DNA of 64,000 bases from Siminovitchia fordii DSM 16014 = CIP 108821 (GTDB lineage Bacteria > Bacillota > Bacilli > Bacillales > Bacillaceae_C): positions 1 to 64,000 of the forward strand of contig NZ_KB894690.1 in the NCBI RefSeq assembly GCF_000374565.1, in the 5' to 3' direction. The translations under genes were made by a program, and so were the position numbers. Below are positions 1-8,902 of the stretch, one piece after another. Within the stretch, counting starts at the first letter, position 1; every line of letters begins with the position of its first letter. The notes under the pieces are model-generated. The model searched no databases. It was given only the letters and a program-made list of their open reading frames with translations, and was not told the DNA's origin.

Positions 1-49
1 TCTTCTCTTATCTGGTTTTGAGGGAATGAATCCCTTTCTAAATAAATAG

Positions 50-165
<116 letters not shown>

Positions 166-168
166 AAT

Positions 169-206
169 AAAAAAACATGGAATCAGTAGACTTCATGTTT
201 TTTTGT
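169..206 (+). terminator. Terminator of the rRNA operon
   Basis: An AAAAAACATG arm at 170-179 pairs with CATGTTTTTT at 194-203 and runs into a T tract. It directly follows 5S. Confidence 0.85.
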
Positions 207-464
207 GTTTTATACACCATCCCGAATTTAGACGGATGTTTTCGAACAACAGAAACTTCGGAATCTTGTAAGAGAAGATAAGGCTTGTGTCCATAATGAA
301 AATATAATCAGTTCCATCATACAATTAACTGGGAAAATTACCTCCATCATGGCTGTACTTCTTGCAATTTCTAATAAAGAGTCACGCAACCAGCATTTTT
401 ACAATGCTGTATAATAAAAAGATTGTAGTATTTATGCAAAGAGAATTGTTTTTTTCTTGAATCC
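207..464. other. Intergenic, nothing recognised
   Basis: AT-rich spacer between the rRNA terminator and the tRNA promoter. No convincing reading frame, repeat or RNA structure was seen. Confidence 0.5.
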
Positions 465-493
465 TTGCTTTTTTCTTTCCTTTTCTATATAAT
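465..493 (+). promoter_or_regulatory. Sigma-A promoter of initiator tRNA
   Basis: TTGCTT at 465-470 and TATAAT at 488-493 are separated by 17 bp. Transcription would begin near 500, about 30 nt before the mature tRNA. Confidence 0.7.
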
Positions 494-531
494 TGTTTAG
501 ACAAGTTGAATTTCATTCTCTTTTTTATCGT

Positions 532-605
<74 letters not shown>

Positions 606-637
606 TTACCTTCTTATTCAATAAAATAAACAAGATC

Positions 638-672
638 AACCTTAGGGAGGTAGAGGATCCTAAGGTTTTTTT
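638..672 (+). terminator. Terminator after initiator tRNA
   Basis: AACCTTAGG (638-646) and CCTAAGGTT (659-667) form a perfect 9-bp stem followed by a T run. It separates the tRNA from the tsaE operon. Confidence 0.85.
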
Positions 673-698
673 GTATAATCCATTAAGGGAGTCTTTTT

Positions 699-1169
699 AT
701 GAAGACATACGAAATCATTTCAAATACACCAGATGATACACTGGAAATTGCTCGTCGATTAGGAAATATGCTTGAACCGGCTGACGTTTTACTTCTGGAA
801 GGCGATCTGGGCGCGGGAAAAACAACTTTTACAAAAGGGCTGGCCTCCGGTCTTGACATAAAGAGAAACGTGAACAGCCCGACTTTTACAATTATCAAAG
901 AGTATCAGGGGCGGATCCCCTTATATCATATGGATGTATACCGTTTGGAAGATTCATTCGAAGATTTAGGTTTTGAGGAATATTTTTATGGTGATGGCGT
1001 AACAGTAGTGGAATGGGCTAAGTTCATTGAGGACCAACTCCCTCAGAGTCATTTGGATGTCCATATATATCACGAGGACCATGAGAGGAGACGCATTGTT
1101 TTTAAACCGATAGGAAAAAGGTATGAAGTTTTATGTAAGGAGTTTTTTGATGAGAATCCTGGCAATTGA
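699..1169 (+). CDS. tsaE: tRNA t6A biosynthesis ATPase TsaE (YdiB)
   Basis: A 156-residue ATPase that with TsaB and TsaD makes the N6-threonylcarbamoyladenosine modification at A37 of ANN-decoding tRNAs in the cytoplasm. The Walker A motif GDLGAGKT is at residues 35-42, and the family signatures NSPTF and HMDVYR follow near 59 and 77. The length is normal. An AAGGGAG Shine-Dalgarno lies 8 nt before the ATG. It is the first gene of the tsaE-tsaB-rimI-tsaD operon and overlaps tsaB by 20 nt. In B. subtilis thiL (ydiA) precedes this gene; here an initiator tRNA does. Confidence 0.95.
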   Translation: MKTYEIISNTPDDTLEIARRLGNMLEPADVLLLEGDLGAGKTTFTKGLASGLDIKRNVNSPTFTIIKEYQGRIPLYHMDVYRLEDSFEDLGFEEYFYGDGVTVVEWAKFIEDQLPQSHLDVHIYHEDHERRRIVFKPIGKRYEVLCKEFFDENPGN

Positions 1170-1854
1170 TACTTCCAATGATGTACTTGGTGTTGGTCTC
1201 GTAGACGAAACAAAAGTAATCGGTGAATATATAACAAACTTGAAGAAAAATCACAGCATACGGGTTATGCCTGCTATTGAACGCCTTCTTGCGGACTGTG
1301 AAACGAAACCCTCTGAATTGGATAAAATTGTTGTAGCGGGCGGTCCAGGATCTTATACCGGGGTCCGCATTGGCGTGACGATTGCCAAAACGATGGCCTG
1401 GAGCCTTGGAATACCTTTATCCAATGTATCGAGTTTGGCAGTCCTGGCAGCTTCCGGACGCTATTTTCCAGGTTTGGTCTCTCCACTTTTTGATGCAAGG
1501 CGCGGATTAATTTATACAGGCCTGTATCGGGTTCAAGGTCATGAACCTGTAGTGTTAAAAGAAGATTGCAACATCCCTGCAGCGCAGTGGGCTGAAATTT
1601 TAAAAGAGACAAATGAACCTATCTTATTCATAGGTAATGATATTAACATTCACAGTGAGACCTTTAGTTCTGTACTTGAAGAAAAGGCTCATTTCGCTGC
1701 GGCTGGAGAATTTAATCCCAGACCAGGAGAGCTTGGCTTGTTGGGAATCAGCCGGCCTGAAGAAAATATTCACACATTTACTCCAAATTATATCCGGCTT
1801 GTTGAAGCTGAGGCCAAATGGCTAGAGAGACAGGGGAAAATGACCAATGATTGA
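1150..1854 (+). CDS. tsaB: tRNA t6A biosynthesis protein TsaB (YdiC)
   Basis: A 234-residue inactive ASKHA-fold paralogue of TsaD that dimerises with TsaD and is needed for threonylcarbamoyl transfer to tRNA. It begins MRILAIDTS and carries the GGPGSYTGVRIG signature near residues 66-77, both typical of TsaB. The ATG at 1150 is chosen over an in-frame upstream ATG at 1123, because AAGGAG at 1138-1143 sits correctly for 1150 and the family begins at this point. It overlaps tsaE at its start and rimI by 8 nt at its end, as expected for translational coupling. Confidence 0.95.
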   Translation: MRILAIDTSNDVLGVGLVDETKVIGEYITNLKKNHSIRVMPAIERLLADCETKPSELDKIVVAGGPGSYTGVRIGVTIAKTMAWSLGIPLSNVSSLAVLAASGRYFPGLVSPLFDARRGLIYTGLYRVQGHEPVVLKEDCNIPAAQWAEILKETNEPILFIGNDINIHSETFSSVLEEKAHFAAAGEFNPRPGELGLLGISRPEENIHTFTPNYIRLVEAEAKWLERQGKMTND

Positions 1855-2317
1855 TCGGAGTATGGAATTGACGAAAAATATATCTTTCCGTCTTGCTACG
1901 ATGGATGACATCCACAATCTCCATTACATTGAGAGCCGCTCGTTCTCAGCTCCGTGGCCTGAGGAAGCTTTCTATAACGATATTGCGCATAATCGTTTTG
2001 CATCCTATGTTTTTATCGAAGTGGATGATGTTCAGGCAGGCTACTGTGGAGTTTGGATCATATTGGATGAGGCGCACATCACAAACATCGTCATTCTCCC
2101 TGAATTTCGGGGACGTAAGCTGGGGGAAAAACTACTTTGTAAAATGATGTGCTTGGCTAAGGATGCGGGAGCCAAGACAATGACCCTTGAGGTTCGTGTA
2201 AGCAATCATATCGCAAAATCTTTATATAAAAAGCTCGGATTCCAAGAAGGTGGAATCAGAAGGGGCTATTATAGTGATAATAAGGAAGATGCACTGGTCA
2301 TGTGGGTGAATTTATGA
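1847..2317 (+). CDS. rimI: Ribosomal protein alanine N-acetyltransferase RimI (YdiD)
   Basis: A 156-residue GNAT acetyltransferase. The acetyl-CoA binding segment [11 protein letters not shown] lies near residues 87-97, and the C-terminal part has the RimI pattern (LEVRVSN, then [11 protein letters not shown] with the tyrosine and glycines of motif B). RimI acetylates the N-terminus of ribosomal protein S18 in E. coli; the Bacillus substrate is inferred. The start at 1847 has AGGGGAA 8 nt upstream. Methionine 6 (1862) is a less likely alternative. It sits between tsaB and tsaD, with 4-8 nt overlaps on both sides, as in B. subtilis. Confidence 0.9.
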   Translation: MIDRSMELTKNISFRLATMDDIHNLHYIESRSFSAPWPEEAFYNDIAHNRFASYVFIEVDDVQAGYCGVWIILDEAHITNIVILPEFRGRKLGEKLLCKMMCLAKDAGAKTMTLEVRVSNHIAKSLYKKLGFQEGGIRRGYYSDNKEDALVMWVNL

Positions 2318-3336
2318 GTAAAAAAAATTTAAATGTGCTTGGAATAGAGACAAGCTGTGATGAAACTGCAGCTTCAGTAGTAAAAAATGGAACAGAGATC
2401 CTTTCAAATGTTGTTGCTTCCCAAATTGAAAGCCACCGCAGGTTCGGTGGTGTTGTTCCTGAACTGGCGTCCAGGCACCATGTAGAGCAGATTACAATTG
2501 TCATTGAGGAAGCTATTCAAAAAGCAAATGTCACTTTTGATGATATTGATGCAATTGCTGTTACTGAAGGGCCTGGTTTAGTAGGCGCTCTCCTAGTTGG
2601 TGTCAACGCAGCGAAAGCTCTGGCATTCAGTTTGAATAAGCCACTTGTTGGAGTCCACCACATCGCTGGTCATATTTATGCTAACAGGCTGATCACAGAT
2701 TTTACGTTTCCGTTATTATCACTTGTCGTTTCAGGCGGCCATACAGAATTGATCTACATGGAAAAAGACGTGTCGTTTAAAGTGATAGGTGAAACTTTGG
2801 ACGACGCTGCAGGGGAAGCCTACGACAAAGTGGCGCGAACTTTGAATTTACCTTATCCAGGTGGTCCGCATATTGATAAACTTGCACAAATTGGAACACC
2901 GAACATTGATTTGCCACGAGCATGGCTTGATGAAGGATCTTATGATTTCAGTTTCAGTGGATTAAAATCAGCAGTTATCAACACGTTGCACAATGCAGAG
3001 CAGCGTGGGGAAAAGATACTCCCAGAAAACCTTGCAGCGAGTTTCCAGGCAAGTGTGATTGAGGTTTTAACAGAAAAAACAGTCCGAGCGGCCAAGGAAT
3101 ATGGAGTAAAGCAGGTATTGCTCGCAGGCGGAGTAGCAGCTAATAAGGGATTGCGCGCTTCGTTGGAGAAGGCTTTTTGCGAAATTAGCGACACTGAGTT
3201 GATTATTCCGCCTCTTTATTTATGCACAGATAACGCTGCAATGATTGCTGCCGCCGGCAGCATGTTATATGAAGCAGGTAAGAGGGGCAGACTGGACATG
3301 AATGCAAATCCCGGATTGGATATAGAACATTTTTGA
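2314..3336 (+). CDS. tsaD: tRNA threonylcarbamoyladenosine transferase TsaD (Gcp, YdiE)
   Basis: A 340-residue Kae1/TsaD catalytic subunit that transfers the threonylcarbamoyl group to A37 of tRNA. Family features: the N-terminal [11 protein letters not shown], the metal-binding HIAGH at about 116-120, the VSGGHTEL phosphate loop, and the C-terminal [10 protein letters not shown] and CTDNAAMIA segments. The ATG at 2314 overlaps the rimI stop by 4 nt and matches the family start; an in-frame ATG at 2302 lies inside rimI. It is the last gene of the operon and is followed by an intrinsic terminator. Confidence 0.96.
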   Translation: MSKKNLNVLGIETSCDETAASVVKNGTEILSNVVASQIESHRRFGGVVPELASRHHVEQITIVIEEAIQKANVTFDDIDAIAVTEGPGLVGALLVGVNAAKALAFSLNKPLVGVHHIAGHIYANRLITDFTFPLLSLVVSGGHTELIYMEKDVSFKVIGETLDDAAGEAYDKVARTLNLPYPGGPHIDKLAQIGTPNIDLPRAWLDEGSYDFSFSGLKSAVINTLHNAEQRGEKILPENLAASFQASVIEVLTEKTVRAAKEYGVKQVLLAGGVAANKGLRASLEKAFCEISDTELIIPPLYLCTDNAAMIAAAGSMLYEAGKRGRLDMNANPGLDIEHF

Positions 3337-3340
3337 TTTA

Positions 3341-3372
3341 AGCAGGTGGTCATTATGTCCGCCTGTTTTTTG
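3341..3372 (+). terminator. Terminator of the tsaE-tsaD operon
   Basis: CAGGTGG (3343-3349) pairs with CCGCCTG (3359-3365), with one G-U pair, followed by TTTTTTGTGTTTT. Confidence 0.8.
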
Positions 3373-3461
3373 TGTTTTAGGAATCTATGGGGTGAGCAAG
3401 TTGCTTAATAGGTTTACAGGCTTTGTTCTTGGGGAAATGTTTATACAAAGTTATTCATAAC

Positions 3462-3578
3462 TAATCCACAGTTCTGTGGAAAATGTGGATTAATTAACGA
3501 GTGTTTGTGGATAATCTTAATAAGTTTGTTCGTAACTGATAAGTATTGAGTTGGATATGTGAATAAATCTGTGAATAA
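3462..3578. promoter_or_regulatory. DnaA-box cluster between tsaD and the ABC-F gene
   Basis: Six 9-mers close to the DnaA consensus TTATCCACA occur in 117 bp. On the plus strand there is TAATCCACA at 3462-3470. On the minus strand (read here as complement) there are TGTGGAAAA 3475-3483, TGTGGATTA 3484-3492, TGTGGATAA 3506-3514 (perfect), TGTGAATAA 3558-3566 and TGTGAATAA 3570-3578. All except the perfect one differ at a single position. A further perfect TTATCCACA lies at 4019-4027 inside the neighbouring gene. From memory, gcp(tsaD)-ydiF is one of the DnaA-box cluster regions bound by DnaA in B. subtilis; here that would be a conserved element. Confidence 0.75.
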
Positions 3579-3736
3579 AGGACATTTAAAATTCCATATT
3601 CCTATTTTCATATAGAGACGCTTCATTCTGTTCCCGTTAAATGTTGGATTTTTTAAAACGATGGCATTTCAGTAGCCGCGTAGACTCATCCAATTGTATT
3701 CATGGTTCCACCATCACCCCAAGCGATATTCTCGAT

Positions 3737-3765
3737 AAAAAAAAGGCCCGCATATGCAAGGCCGC
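3737..3765 (-). terminator. Terminator of the ABC-F gene
   Basis: On the minus strand a GGCCT...GCA/TGC...GGGCC stem with one bulge is followed by eight T residues. It begins immediately after the stop codon of the ABC-F gene. Confidence 0.6.
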
Positions 3766-5706
3766 TTATGATTCAATTTCCTCTGAAAGCTCGGTCCATT
3801 CCTCCATCAGTTTCTCAATTTCCCCTTTAATCTTTTCCACTTCCAAATGGATTGCAAGAGACTGTTCATGATCTTCATAAATATCAGGCTGACAGAGCAG
3901 TTCTTCTTTTTCCGCAAGCTCCATTTCCAATTGCTCAACCCGTTCCTCGATTTCTGTTATTTTTCGTTTTCGCTGTCTTTCCAGTTTTCTCATTTCTTTT
4001 TCTTGTGTATAAGAATTTTTATCCACAGATTTTAAAACAGCTTTACTCTTTTCTGCCTTTTTTTCACGAGCAAGTTTTTCAAGTTCCTCCATTTCGATCT
4101 TTTTTTCAACATAATAGTCGTAGTCACCTAGATACTCCACAGTGCCGTTTTCAGACAGCTCAACAACTTTAGTCGCAAGCCTGTTGATAAAATAACGATC
4201 GTGAGAAACGAATAAAATGGTACCCGGATAATCCACAAGCGAATTTTCCAAGACTTCCTTACTGTCCAGATCAAGATGGTTCGTCGGTTCGTCCAATATG
4301 AGCAGATTGGCTTTTTGGAGCATCAAGATAGCTAAAGCAAGGCGTGCTTTCTCACCCCCGCTCAAAGAAGAGACAATCTTTAGTACATCATCGCCGCTGA
4401 ACAGGAAATTTCCCAAAACTGTCCGGATATCTTTTTCGCTAGTCAAAGGATAGTGATCCCATAACTCCTGCAGCACTGTTTTATTCGATGACAAATCAGC
4501 TTGTTCCTGATCGTAGTATCCAATCTGAACATTGGAGCCGTATTTAATATCCCCCGATAAAAGCGGAAGCTTCTTAATAATGGTTTTCAGCAATGTGGAT
4601 TTGCCAATCCCATTTGGCCCGACTAAAGCAATACTGTCGCCCCGAGTAATTGAAAGTTCCACGTTTTTGGCCAAAGGTTTGCCATTATATCCCACAGCAC
4701 CGTCAACAACTAAAAGTACATCGTTTCCGCTTTGTTTTTCGATTGAAAAAGAAAAGGAGGCGGACTTTTCATCCCCTGCAGGCCGGTCCATAATTTCCAT
4801 TTTTTCCAGTTGTTTGCGCCGGCTCTGAGCCCGCTTTGTTGTCGAAGCCCTTGCAAGGTTCCGCTGGATGAAGTCTTCCAGTTTGGCGATTTCCCCTTGT
4901 TGCTTTTCAAAAAGCTTCATGTCCCGCTCGTAACTTTGAGCCTTCTGATCCAAGTATTTGCTGTAGTTTCCGTGAAAAATTGATATTTCATGTCTGGAGA
5001 GCTCATAAACCTGCGTAACGATTTGGTCCAAAAAATAACGGTCATGTGAAACCAGAAGAAGCGCACCAGGATAGTTTTGCAAATATTTTTCGAGCCATGC
5101 CATCGTTTCAATATCCAAATGGTTTGTCGGCTCGTCCAATATAAGCAAATCAGGCTTCGTTAAAAGAAGCTTCGCTAAAGCCAAGCGAGTTTTTTGTCCG
5201 CCGCTGAGCGTAGATATATTCGTATGGTGATCTTCTTCAAAAAACCTGAAACCATGAAGGATCGAACGGATATCGGACTCATATTGGTATCCGCCTATAT
5301 CCTTGAAACTCTCCTGAAGTCGGTCGTATTCCGATAAGATTTTTTCATAGGCACCATCCTGTCCATAGTTTGCAGGATCGGACATTTTCTGTTCGATATC
5401 CCGAAGCTTTTGTTCCATCTCCCTGACCTCATCAAAAACAGAAAGCATTTCTTCCCATATCGTCAGGTTGGATTCTAAGCCGGTGTGCTGCGATAAATAG
5501 CCAATTGTCACATCTTTCGGCTTCACGATCTGTCCTGAATCATGGGATAATTCCCCTGCGATGATTTTGAGTAAAGTGGACTTTCCAGCGCCGTTTCTTC
5601 CGACAAGCGCGGTCCGGTCCCTGTCATGGAGTTCAAGTTTTATATTTGATAAAATCAGATCGGCACCAAAGTATTTGGTGATCTGCTGTACCTGTAACAA
5701 TAGCAT
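3766..5706 (-). CDS. ydiF: ABC-F family ATPase (YdiF-like)
   Basis: A 646-residue soluble protein with two ABC ATPase domains in tandem and no membrane segments, the hallmark of ABC-F proteins that act on the ribosome rather than in transport. The first Walker A is GRNGAGKS (residues 36-43) and the second GPNGIGKS (near 360). Each domain has LSGG(Q/E)K and LLILDEPTNHLD. The P-site tRNA interaction motif region lies between the domains, and a charged coiled-coil C-terminus (about 545-646) is present. An AGGGGTG Shine-Dalgarno precedes the start. It is transcribed toward tsaD, as in B. subtilis. The exact ribosomal role of YdiF is not settled. Confidence 0.9.
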   Translation of the reverse strand: MLLLQVQQITKYFGADLILSNIKLELHDRDRTALVGRNGAGKSTLLKIIAGELSHDSGQIVKPKDVTIGYLSQHTGLESNLTIWEEMLSVFDEVREMEQKLRDIEQKMSDPANYGQDGAYEKILSEYDRLQESFKDIGGYQYESDIRSILHGFRFFEEDHHTNISTLSGGQKTRLALAKLLLTKPDLLILDEPTNHLDIETMAWLEKYLQNYPGALLLVSHDRYFLDQIVTQVYELSRHEISIFHGNYSKYLDQKAQSYERDMKLFEKQQGEIAKLEDFIQRNLARASTTKRAQSRRKQLEKMEIMDRPAGDEKSASFSFSIEKQSGNDVLLVVDGAVGYNGKPLAKNVELSITRGDSIALVGPNGIGKSTLLKTIIKKLPLLSGDIKYGSNVQIGYYDQEQADLSSNKTVLQELWDHYPLTSEKDIRTVLGNFLFSGDDVLKIVSSLSGGEKARLALAILMLQKANLLILDEPTNHLDLDSKEVLENSLVDYPGTILFVSHDRYFINRLATKVVELSENGTVEYLGDYDYYVEKKIEMEELEKLAREKKAEKSKAVLKSVDKNSYTQEKEMRKLERQRKRKITEIEERVEQLEMELAEKEELLCQPDIYEDHEQSLAIHLEVEKIKGEIEKLMEEWTELSEEIES

Positions 5707-5828
5707 GATTTTACACCCCTAATCATAGACAGTGTACCATTTTTTCAGTTTTTGACAATCAACAATTTTCTTCAGCAGGAAAAGACAGGCATGATGAAAT
5801 AGTGTATGATGGATAAGAGGTGTTGATC

Positions 5829-6314
5829 GTGGAAAAATTGACCCATTTTAATGAAGAGGGCAGAGCCCAAATGGTGGATGTCAGCGGGAAGCCAGAAACA
5901 GTCCGCACGGCCATCGCCCAATCCAGCATTGAAGTCAACGGCACAATTTATGAGCATATCAGCAAAAACAAGGTAAAAAAAGGCGATGTCTTGGCAGTTG
6001 CACAGGTGGCAGGTATCATGGCGGCCAAAAAAACATGGGACATCATACCAATGTGCCATCCGATTCCTTTGAAAGGGATTAATATTTCTTTTGAATGGCA
6101 TGAGGAGAAGGATGATCACAAACAGCTTGTCATAAAAGCTTCTGTGAAAACGATCGGAAATACAGGTGTAGAGATGGAAGCTTTGACAGCCGTTTCAGCT
6201 GCAGCACTCACCGTTTACGATATGTGCAAGTCCATTGATAAAGGAATGGTGATCGGACCGACTTTTTTAATGGAAAAAACAGGGGGAGTATCCAGTCAAG
6301 ATTATCGTCGCTAG
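5829..6314 (+). CDS. moaC: Cyclic pyranopterin monophosphate synthase MoaC
   Basis: A 161-residue enzyme that, with MoaA, converts GTP-derived 3',8-cyclo-dihydro-GTP to cyclic pyranopterin monophosphate in molybdenum cofactor synthesis. The family core MVDVSGK, the catalytic MCHPIPL block, and [11 protein letters not shown] followed by YDMCKSID are all present. The GTG at 5829 is chosen because AAGAGGTG at 5815-5822 is well spaced for it and the protein then starts as in the family; in-frame GTG 5820 and TTG 5823 lie within the ribosome binding site. As in B. subtilis, this single moa gene sits between ydiF and rex, away from the other Moco genes. Confidence 0.93.
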   Translation: MEKLTHFNEEGRAQMVDVSGKPETVRTAIAQSSIEVNGTIYEHISKNKVKKGDVLAVAQVAGIMAAKKTWDIIPMCHPIPLKGINISFEWHEEKDDHKQLVIKASVKTIGNTGVEMEALTAVSAAALTVYDMCKSIDKGMVIGPTFLMEKTGGVSSQDYRR

Positions 6315-6369
6315 GGCGATGCCGGGTTGGCTTTAAATATGAACTGGTGCTTTCGCCTTCTTATTGTCT

Positions 6370-6692
6370 AGTTTCAGCGCCTATTGACTAGCAGACTTCG
6401 CGCCTCTTCCACCCAACGATAAGTGAACATTGGTTCCGACGTACAGGAGGTCCTAGTGCAAGCGAAGCGACAGGGGATGGAGGCTTGAGGTGGCCTTTGT
6501 CGCCGTGTTGTCCGGCTGCGATGCACAGGATGTCGAGTTGTGAGCCTGCCGAGAGCCCATCGGCTCGAGCCAATTGATTATGAAGGCAAACTACGCCTTC
6601 GCCAGCACTCTCGCGCTTCCTTATCCTTTATCTCGTCAGAGGCACTCCAGTCTGTACGTTGATGAACAGGCGCTTACGCATTTCTTTCTCAC
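6370..6692. repeat. Dispersed intergenic repeat, type I, copy A
   Basis: A non-coding block between moaC and rex. It contains GCGCCTATTGACTAGCAGAC near 6379-6398, CGATAAGT near 6417, CTTTATCTCGTCAGAGG near 6627 and CTCCAGTCTGTACGTTGATG near 6645. The same strings recur at 35.5-36.0 kb and, reversed, at 57.8 kb. This copy is longer because of an extra segment in the middle (about 6430-6600). Its 3' end stops just before the rex ribosome binding site. Repeats of this kind are common in Bacillaceae intergenic regions; their function is unknown. Confidence 0.7.
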
Positions 6693-6715
6693 ATCTAGTC
6701 TTGGAGGATTGGATC

Positions 6716-7396
6716 ATGAATGAAGAAACAACAAAAATACCACAGGCAACAGCTAAACGACTGCCGCTTTATTACAGGTTTTTGAAAAATTTGCATGCTT
6801 CGGGAAAACAAAGGGTATCGTCCGCTGAATTGAGTGAAGCGGTCAAGGTGGATTCAGCCACCATCCGAAGAGACTTTTCTTATTTTGGAGCGCTTGGAAA
6901 AAAGGGATATGGGTATAATGTAAACTACCTTCTCACTTTTTTCCGTAAAACATTGGATCAGGATGAACTTTCAAAGGTCGCTTTGATCGGTGTTGGAAAC
7001 TTAGGAACGGCTTTTTTACATTATAATTTTCTAAAAAACAATAATACGAAGATTGCAATGGCATTTGATGTGGATAAAGAGAAGGTCGGAAAAGAAATTT
7101 GCGGCGTCCGGATTTTTGATATGGATGATTTGGAGAAAAGGCTGGAGCAGGAAGATATAACCGTTGCGATTTTAACCGTTCCTGCAAACGCTGCCCAGAC
7201 CATTACCGATCGGATCAAAAACGCAAATGTGAAAGGGATTTTAAACTTCACTCCAGCAAGGCTCAATGTCCCATCTTCCATTCGCGTCCACCATATTGAT
7301 TTGGCGGTCGAGCTTCAATCGCTCATTTATTTTTTAAAGAATTATCCCAACGATGACACGGAAAATTCACATGATAAAACGAAATTAAATGGCTAA
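6716..7396 (+). CDS. rex: Redox-sensing transcriptional repressor Rex
   Basis: A 226-residue NADH/NAD+-responsive repressor that in Bacillus controls fermentation and respiratory genes such as ldh and cydABCD. The N-terminal winged helix includes [27 protein letters not shown] and GKKGYGY (about residues 34-75). The Rossmann fold begins with [10 protein letters not shown] near 88-97. The ATG at 6716 has GGAGG at 6703-6707; the in-frame extension upstream runs back into the dispersed repeat and is not coding. It lies directly upstream of tatA-tatC, as in B. subtilis. Confidence 0.95.
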   Translation: MNEETTKIPQATAKRLPLYYRFLKNLHASGKQRVSSAELSEAVKVDSATIRRDFSYFGALGKKGYGYNVNYLLTFFRKTLDQDELSKVALIGVGNLGTAFLHYNFLKNNNTKIAMAFDVDKEKVGKEICGVRIFDMDDLEKRLEQEDITVAILTVPANAAQTITDRIKNANVKGILNFTPARLNVPSSIRVHHIDLAVELQSLIYFLKNYPNDDTENSHDKTKLNG

Positions 7397-7442
7397 TCGA
7401 ACAAGTTTCCGTTAAAATAATAATATGAGGAGGTGGACCCCT

Positions 7443-7625
7443 ATGGGAGTAGGTCCTGGAAGTTTGATAATAATCGCTTTTGTCGCTCTCTTGATTTTTG
7501 GTCCCAAAAAACTGCCGGAATTAGGCAAAGCAGCAGGTAACACATTGCGTGAATTCAAAAATGCAACAAAAGGGCTGGCGGAAGACGATGAAAAGGACAA
7601 GAAGAAAGACACCAGCCAGCGATAG
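7443..7625 (+). CDS. tatA: Twin-arginine translocase subunit TatA (TatAY type)
   Basis: A 60-residue membrane protein that forms the translocation channel of the Tat pathway for folded proteins. It has a short N-terminal transmembrane helix (about residues 5-20), the conserved FGPKKLPELGK hinge, an amphipathic helix with LREFKNATKG, and a charged tail. The start is the ATG at 7443, because GAGGAGGTGG at 7427-7436 is the ribosome binding site; the upstream ATG at 7425 is embedded in it. It is followed after 1 nt by tatC and matches the TatAY-TatCY pair of B. subtilis. Confidence 0.95.
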   Translation: MGVGPGSLIIIAFVALLIFGPKKLPELGKAAGNTLREFKNATKGLAEDDEKDKKKDTSQR

Positions 7626-7626
7626 G

Positions 7627-8394
7627 ATGAACGACATGAATCAGAAAGATATGACGATTCTTGATCATATAGAAGAATTAAGAAAACGGCTGATGATTGT
7701 AGTCGTTTTCTTTGTGCTGGCGGTCATTGTCAGCTTTTTTTTATCACAGCCTCTCATAAAATGGCTTCAGCATGCAAGTATCGCCCATGACATAACGATG
7801 AACGCCTTTCGGGTGACCGACCCTTTCAAGGTGTTCATGCAAATGGCATTCGTGCTGGCCTTTATGATGACTTCGCCGGTCATTTTATACCAGCTGTGGG
7901 CATTTATCAGTCCCGGCTTATTAGAGAAAGAACGGAAAGTGACGCTTAGTTATATTCCTGTCTCTGTCACATTATTTTTGGCGGGAGTCCTTTTTTCATA
8001 TTTTGTCTTATTTCCGTTTGTCATTCGCTTCATGCTCGGGTTATCCGGGAATATGGAAATTCAGACAACGATTGGAATTAATGAATACTTCCATTTTCTT
8101 TTTCAGATCACGATTCCGTTTGGTGTACTATTTCAATTGCCGGTTGTAGTGCTGTTTTTAACACGGCTCGGGATTGTAACGCCGGCCTTGCTAAGGAAGG
8201 TCCGGAAGTACGCCTATTTTATTTTAATAGTGGTGGCGGCATTCATTACGCCTCCGGACGTCATTTCACATATGATGGTTACTGTACCTTTGCTCCTGCT
8301 TTATGAAATCAGTATTTGGATTTCAAAAATCGGTTATAAAAAAGTACTGGCCGCAGAAGCAGAGCAAGAGCGTGCATTAAACGAACCACAATGA
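7627..8394 (+). CDS. tatC: Twin-arginine translocase subunit TatC (TatCY type)
   Basis: A 255-residue polytopic membrane protein, the receptor for twin-arginine signal peptides. It has the N-terminal HIEELRKRL, ITSP-like MMTSPVILYQLWAFISPGL, and the FPF motif near the third helix, with six predicted transmembrane segments. Starting at 7627 it aligns residue for residue with the N-terminus expected for TatCY; the ATG at 7636 is a possible alternative with a closer AGGATG. Only one nucleotide separates it from tatA, so the two are co-transcribed. Confidence 0.93.
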   Translation: MNDMNQKDMTILDHIEELRKRLMIVVVFFVLAVIVSFFLSQPLIKWLQHASIAHDITMNAFRVTDPFKVFMQMAFVLAFMMTSPVILYQLWAFISPGLLEKERKVTLSYIPVSVTLFLAGVLFSYFVLFPFVIRFMLGLSGNMEIQTTIGINEYFHFLFQITIPFGVLFQLPVVVLFLTRLGIVTPALLRKVRKYAYFILIVVAAFITPPDVISHMMVTVPLLLLYEISIWISKIGYKKVLAAEAEQERALNEPQ

Positions 8395-8402
8395 TCAAAA
8401 AG

Positions 8403-8660
8403 TAAGTACTGGGGACTGACCCCATAACCCATAAAATGAGACAAATAAAAGCATCTTTGAGTTGAAGTTTCTGTATTGAATACACAAATACAACTTAGAG
8501 GTGCTTTTTCTATAGTGGCAAGCGTCGGGTATCCGGCAGAAGTTAAACTGAAGAAGATTAGAAATGCGGTTGCCAGATTTCTCTGTTAACTGAATATCAA
8601 GAGAAGATCAAACCGAAGCTCTTATGAAGGCAGAAGAATCTTAGAACAAGGACATACAAA
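8403..8660 (+). pseudogene. Decayed IS3-family insertion sequence, orfA fragment
   Basis: The frame at 8515-8589 (GTG start) reads VASVGYPAEVKLKKIR, the N-terminus typical of IS3-family OrfA (consensus MSK.GYPAEVK.KAI.MR). After that the similarity jumps frame (MRLPDFSVN, then LNIKRRS) and ends, so at least two indels are present and nothing of OrfB remains. A GGGG-ACTGA-CCCC inverted repeat at 8411-8423 may be part of its left end. It is a remnant with no coding capacity, lying between the convergent tatC and ydiK genes. Confidence 0.65.
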
Positions 8661-8663
8661 ATA

Positions 8664-8716
8664 CAGGTGAAAGAAACCGAAAATGGTTATCTCTCACCTG
8701 AATTTTATTTTTTTTG
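8664..8716. terminator. Terminator between tatC and ydiK
   Basis: CAGGTGA (8664-8670) pairs with TCACCTG (8694-8700), with an inner ACC/GGT pairing, followed on the plus strand by AATTTTATTTTTTTTG. It overlaps the end of ydiK and may serve both strands. Confidence 0.6.
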
Positions 8717-8902
8717 TTGATTTTTTAGACGGAAGTGGAGGGAGATCAGTCGGAAGCCTGCCCCAAAATCAAAGGTGGCTAAAATGATCAGTAAGTATAC
8801 CATGAAACTCCATTCGTTCAACTTCACTTGTTGAACGGCAAAAAAAGTGAACACGACTCCAAGCAAGATATAGATCATGCCGGAAAATAACGGTGACCTC
8901 AT
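8705..8902 (-). CDS. ydiK: Small membrane protein YdiK
   Basis: A 65-residue protein with two hydrophobic segments (about residues 8-25 and 33-50) and a basic tail ending RLKNQQKK. Position and size match B. subtilis YdiK, a protein of unknown function. The start at 8902 is preferred over 8923 because GGGAGG lies about 8 nt upstream on the minus strand and the ATG overlaps the ydiL stop as ATGA, indicating coupled translation with ydiL. Confidence 0.8.
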   Translation of the reverse strand: MRSPLFSGMIYILLGVVFTFFAVQQVKLNEWSFMVYLLIILATFDFGAGFRLISLHFRLKNQQKK

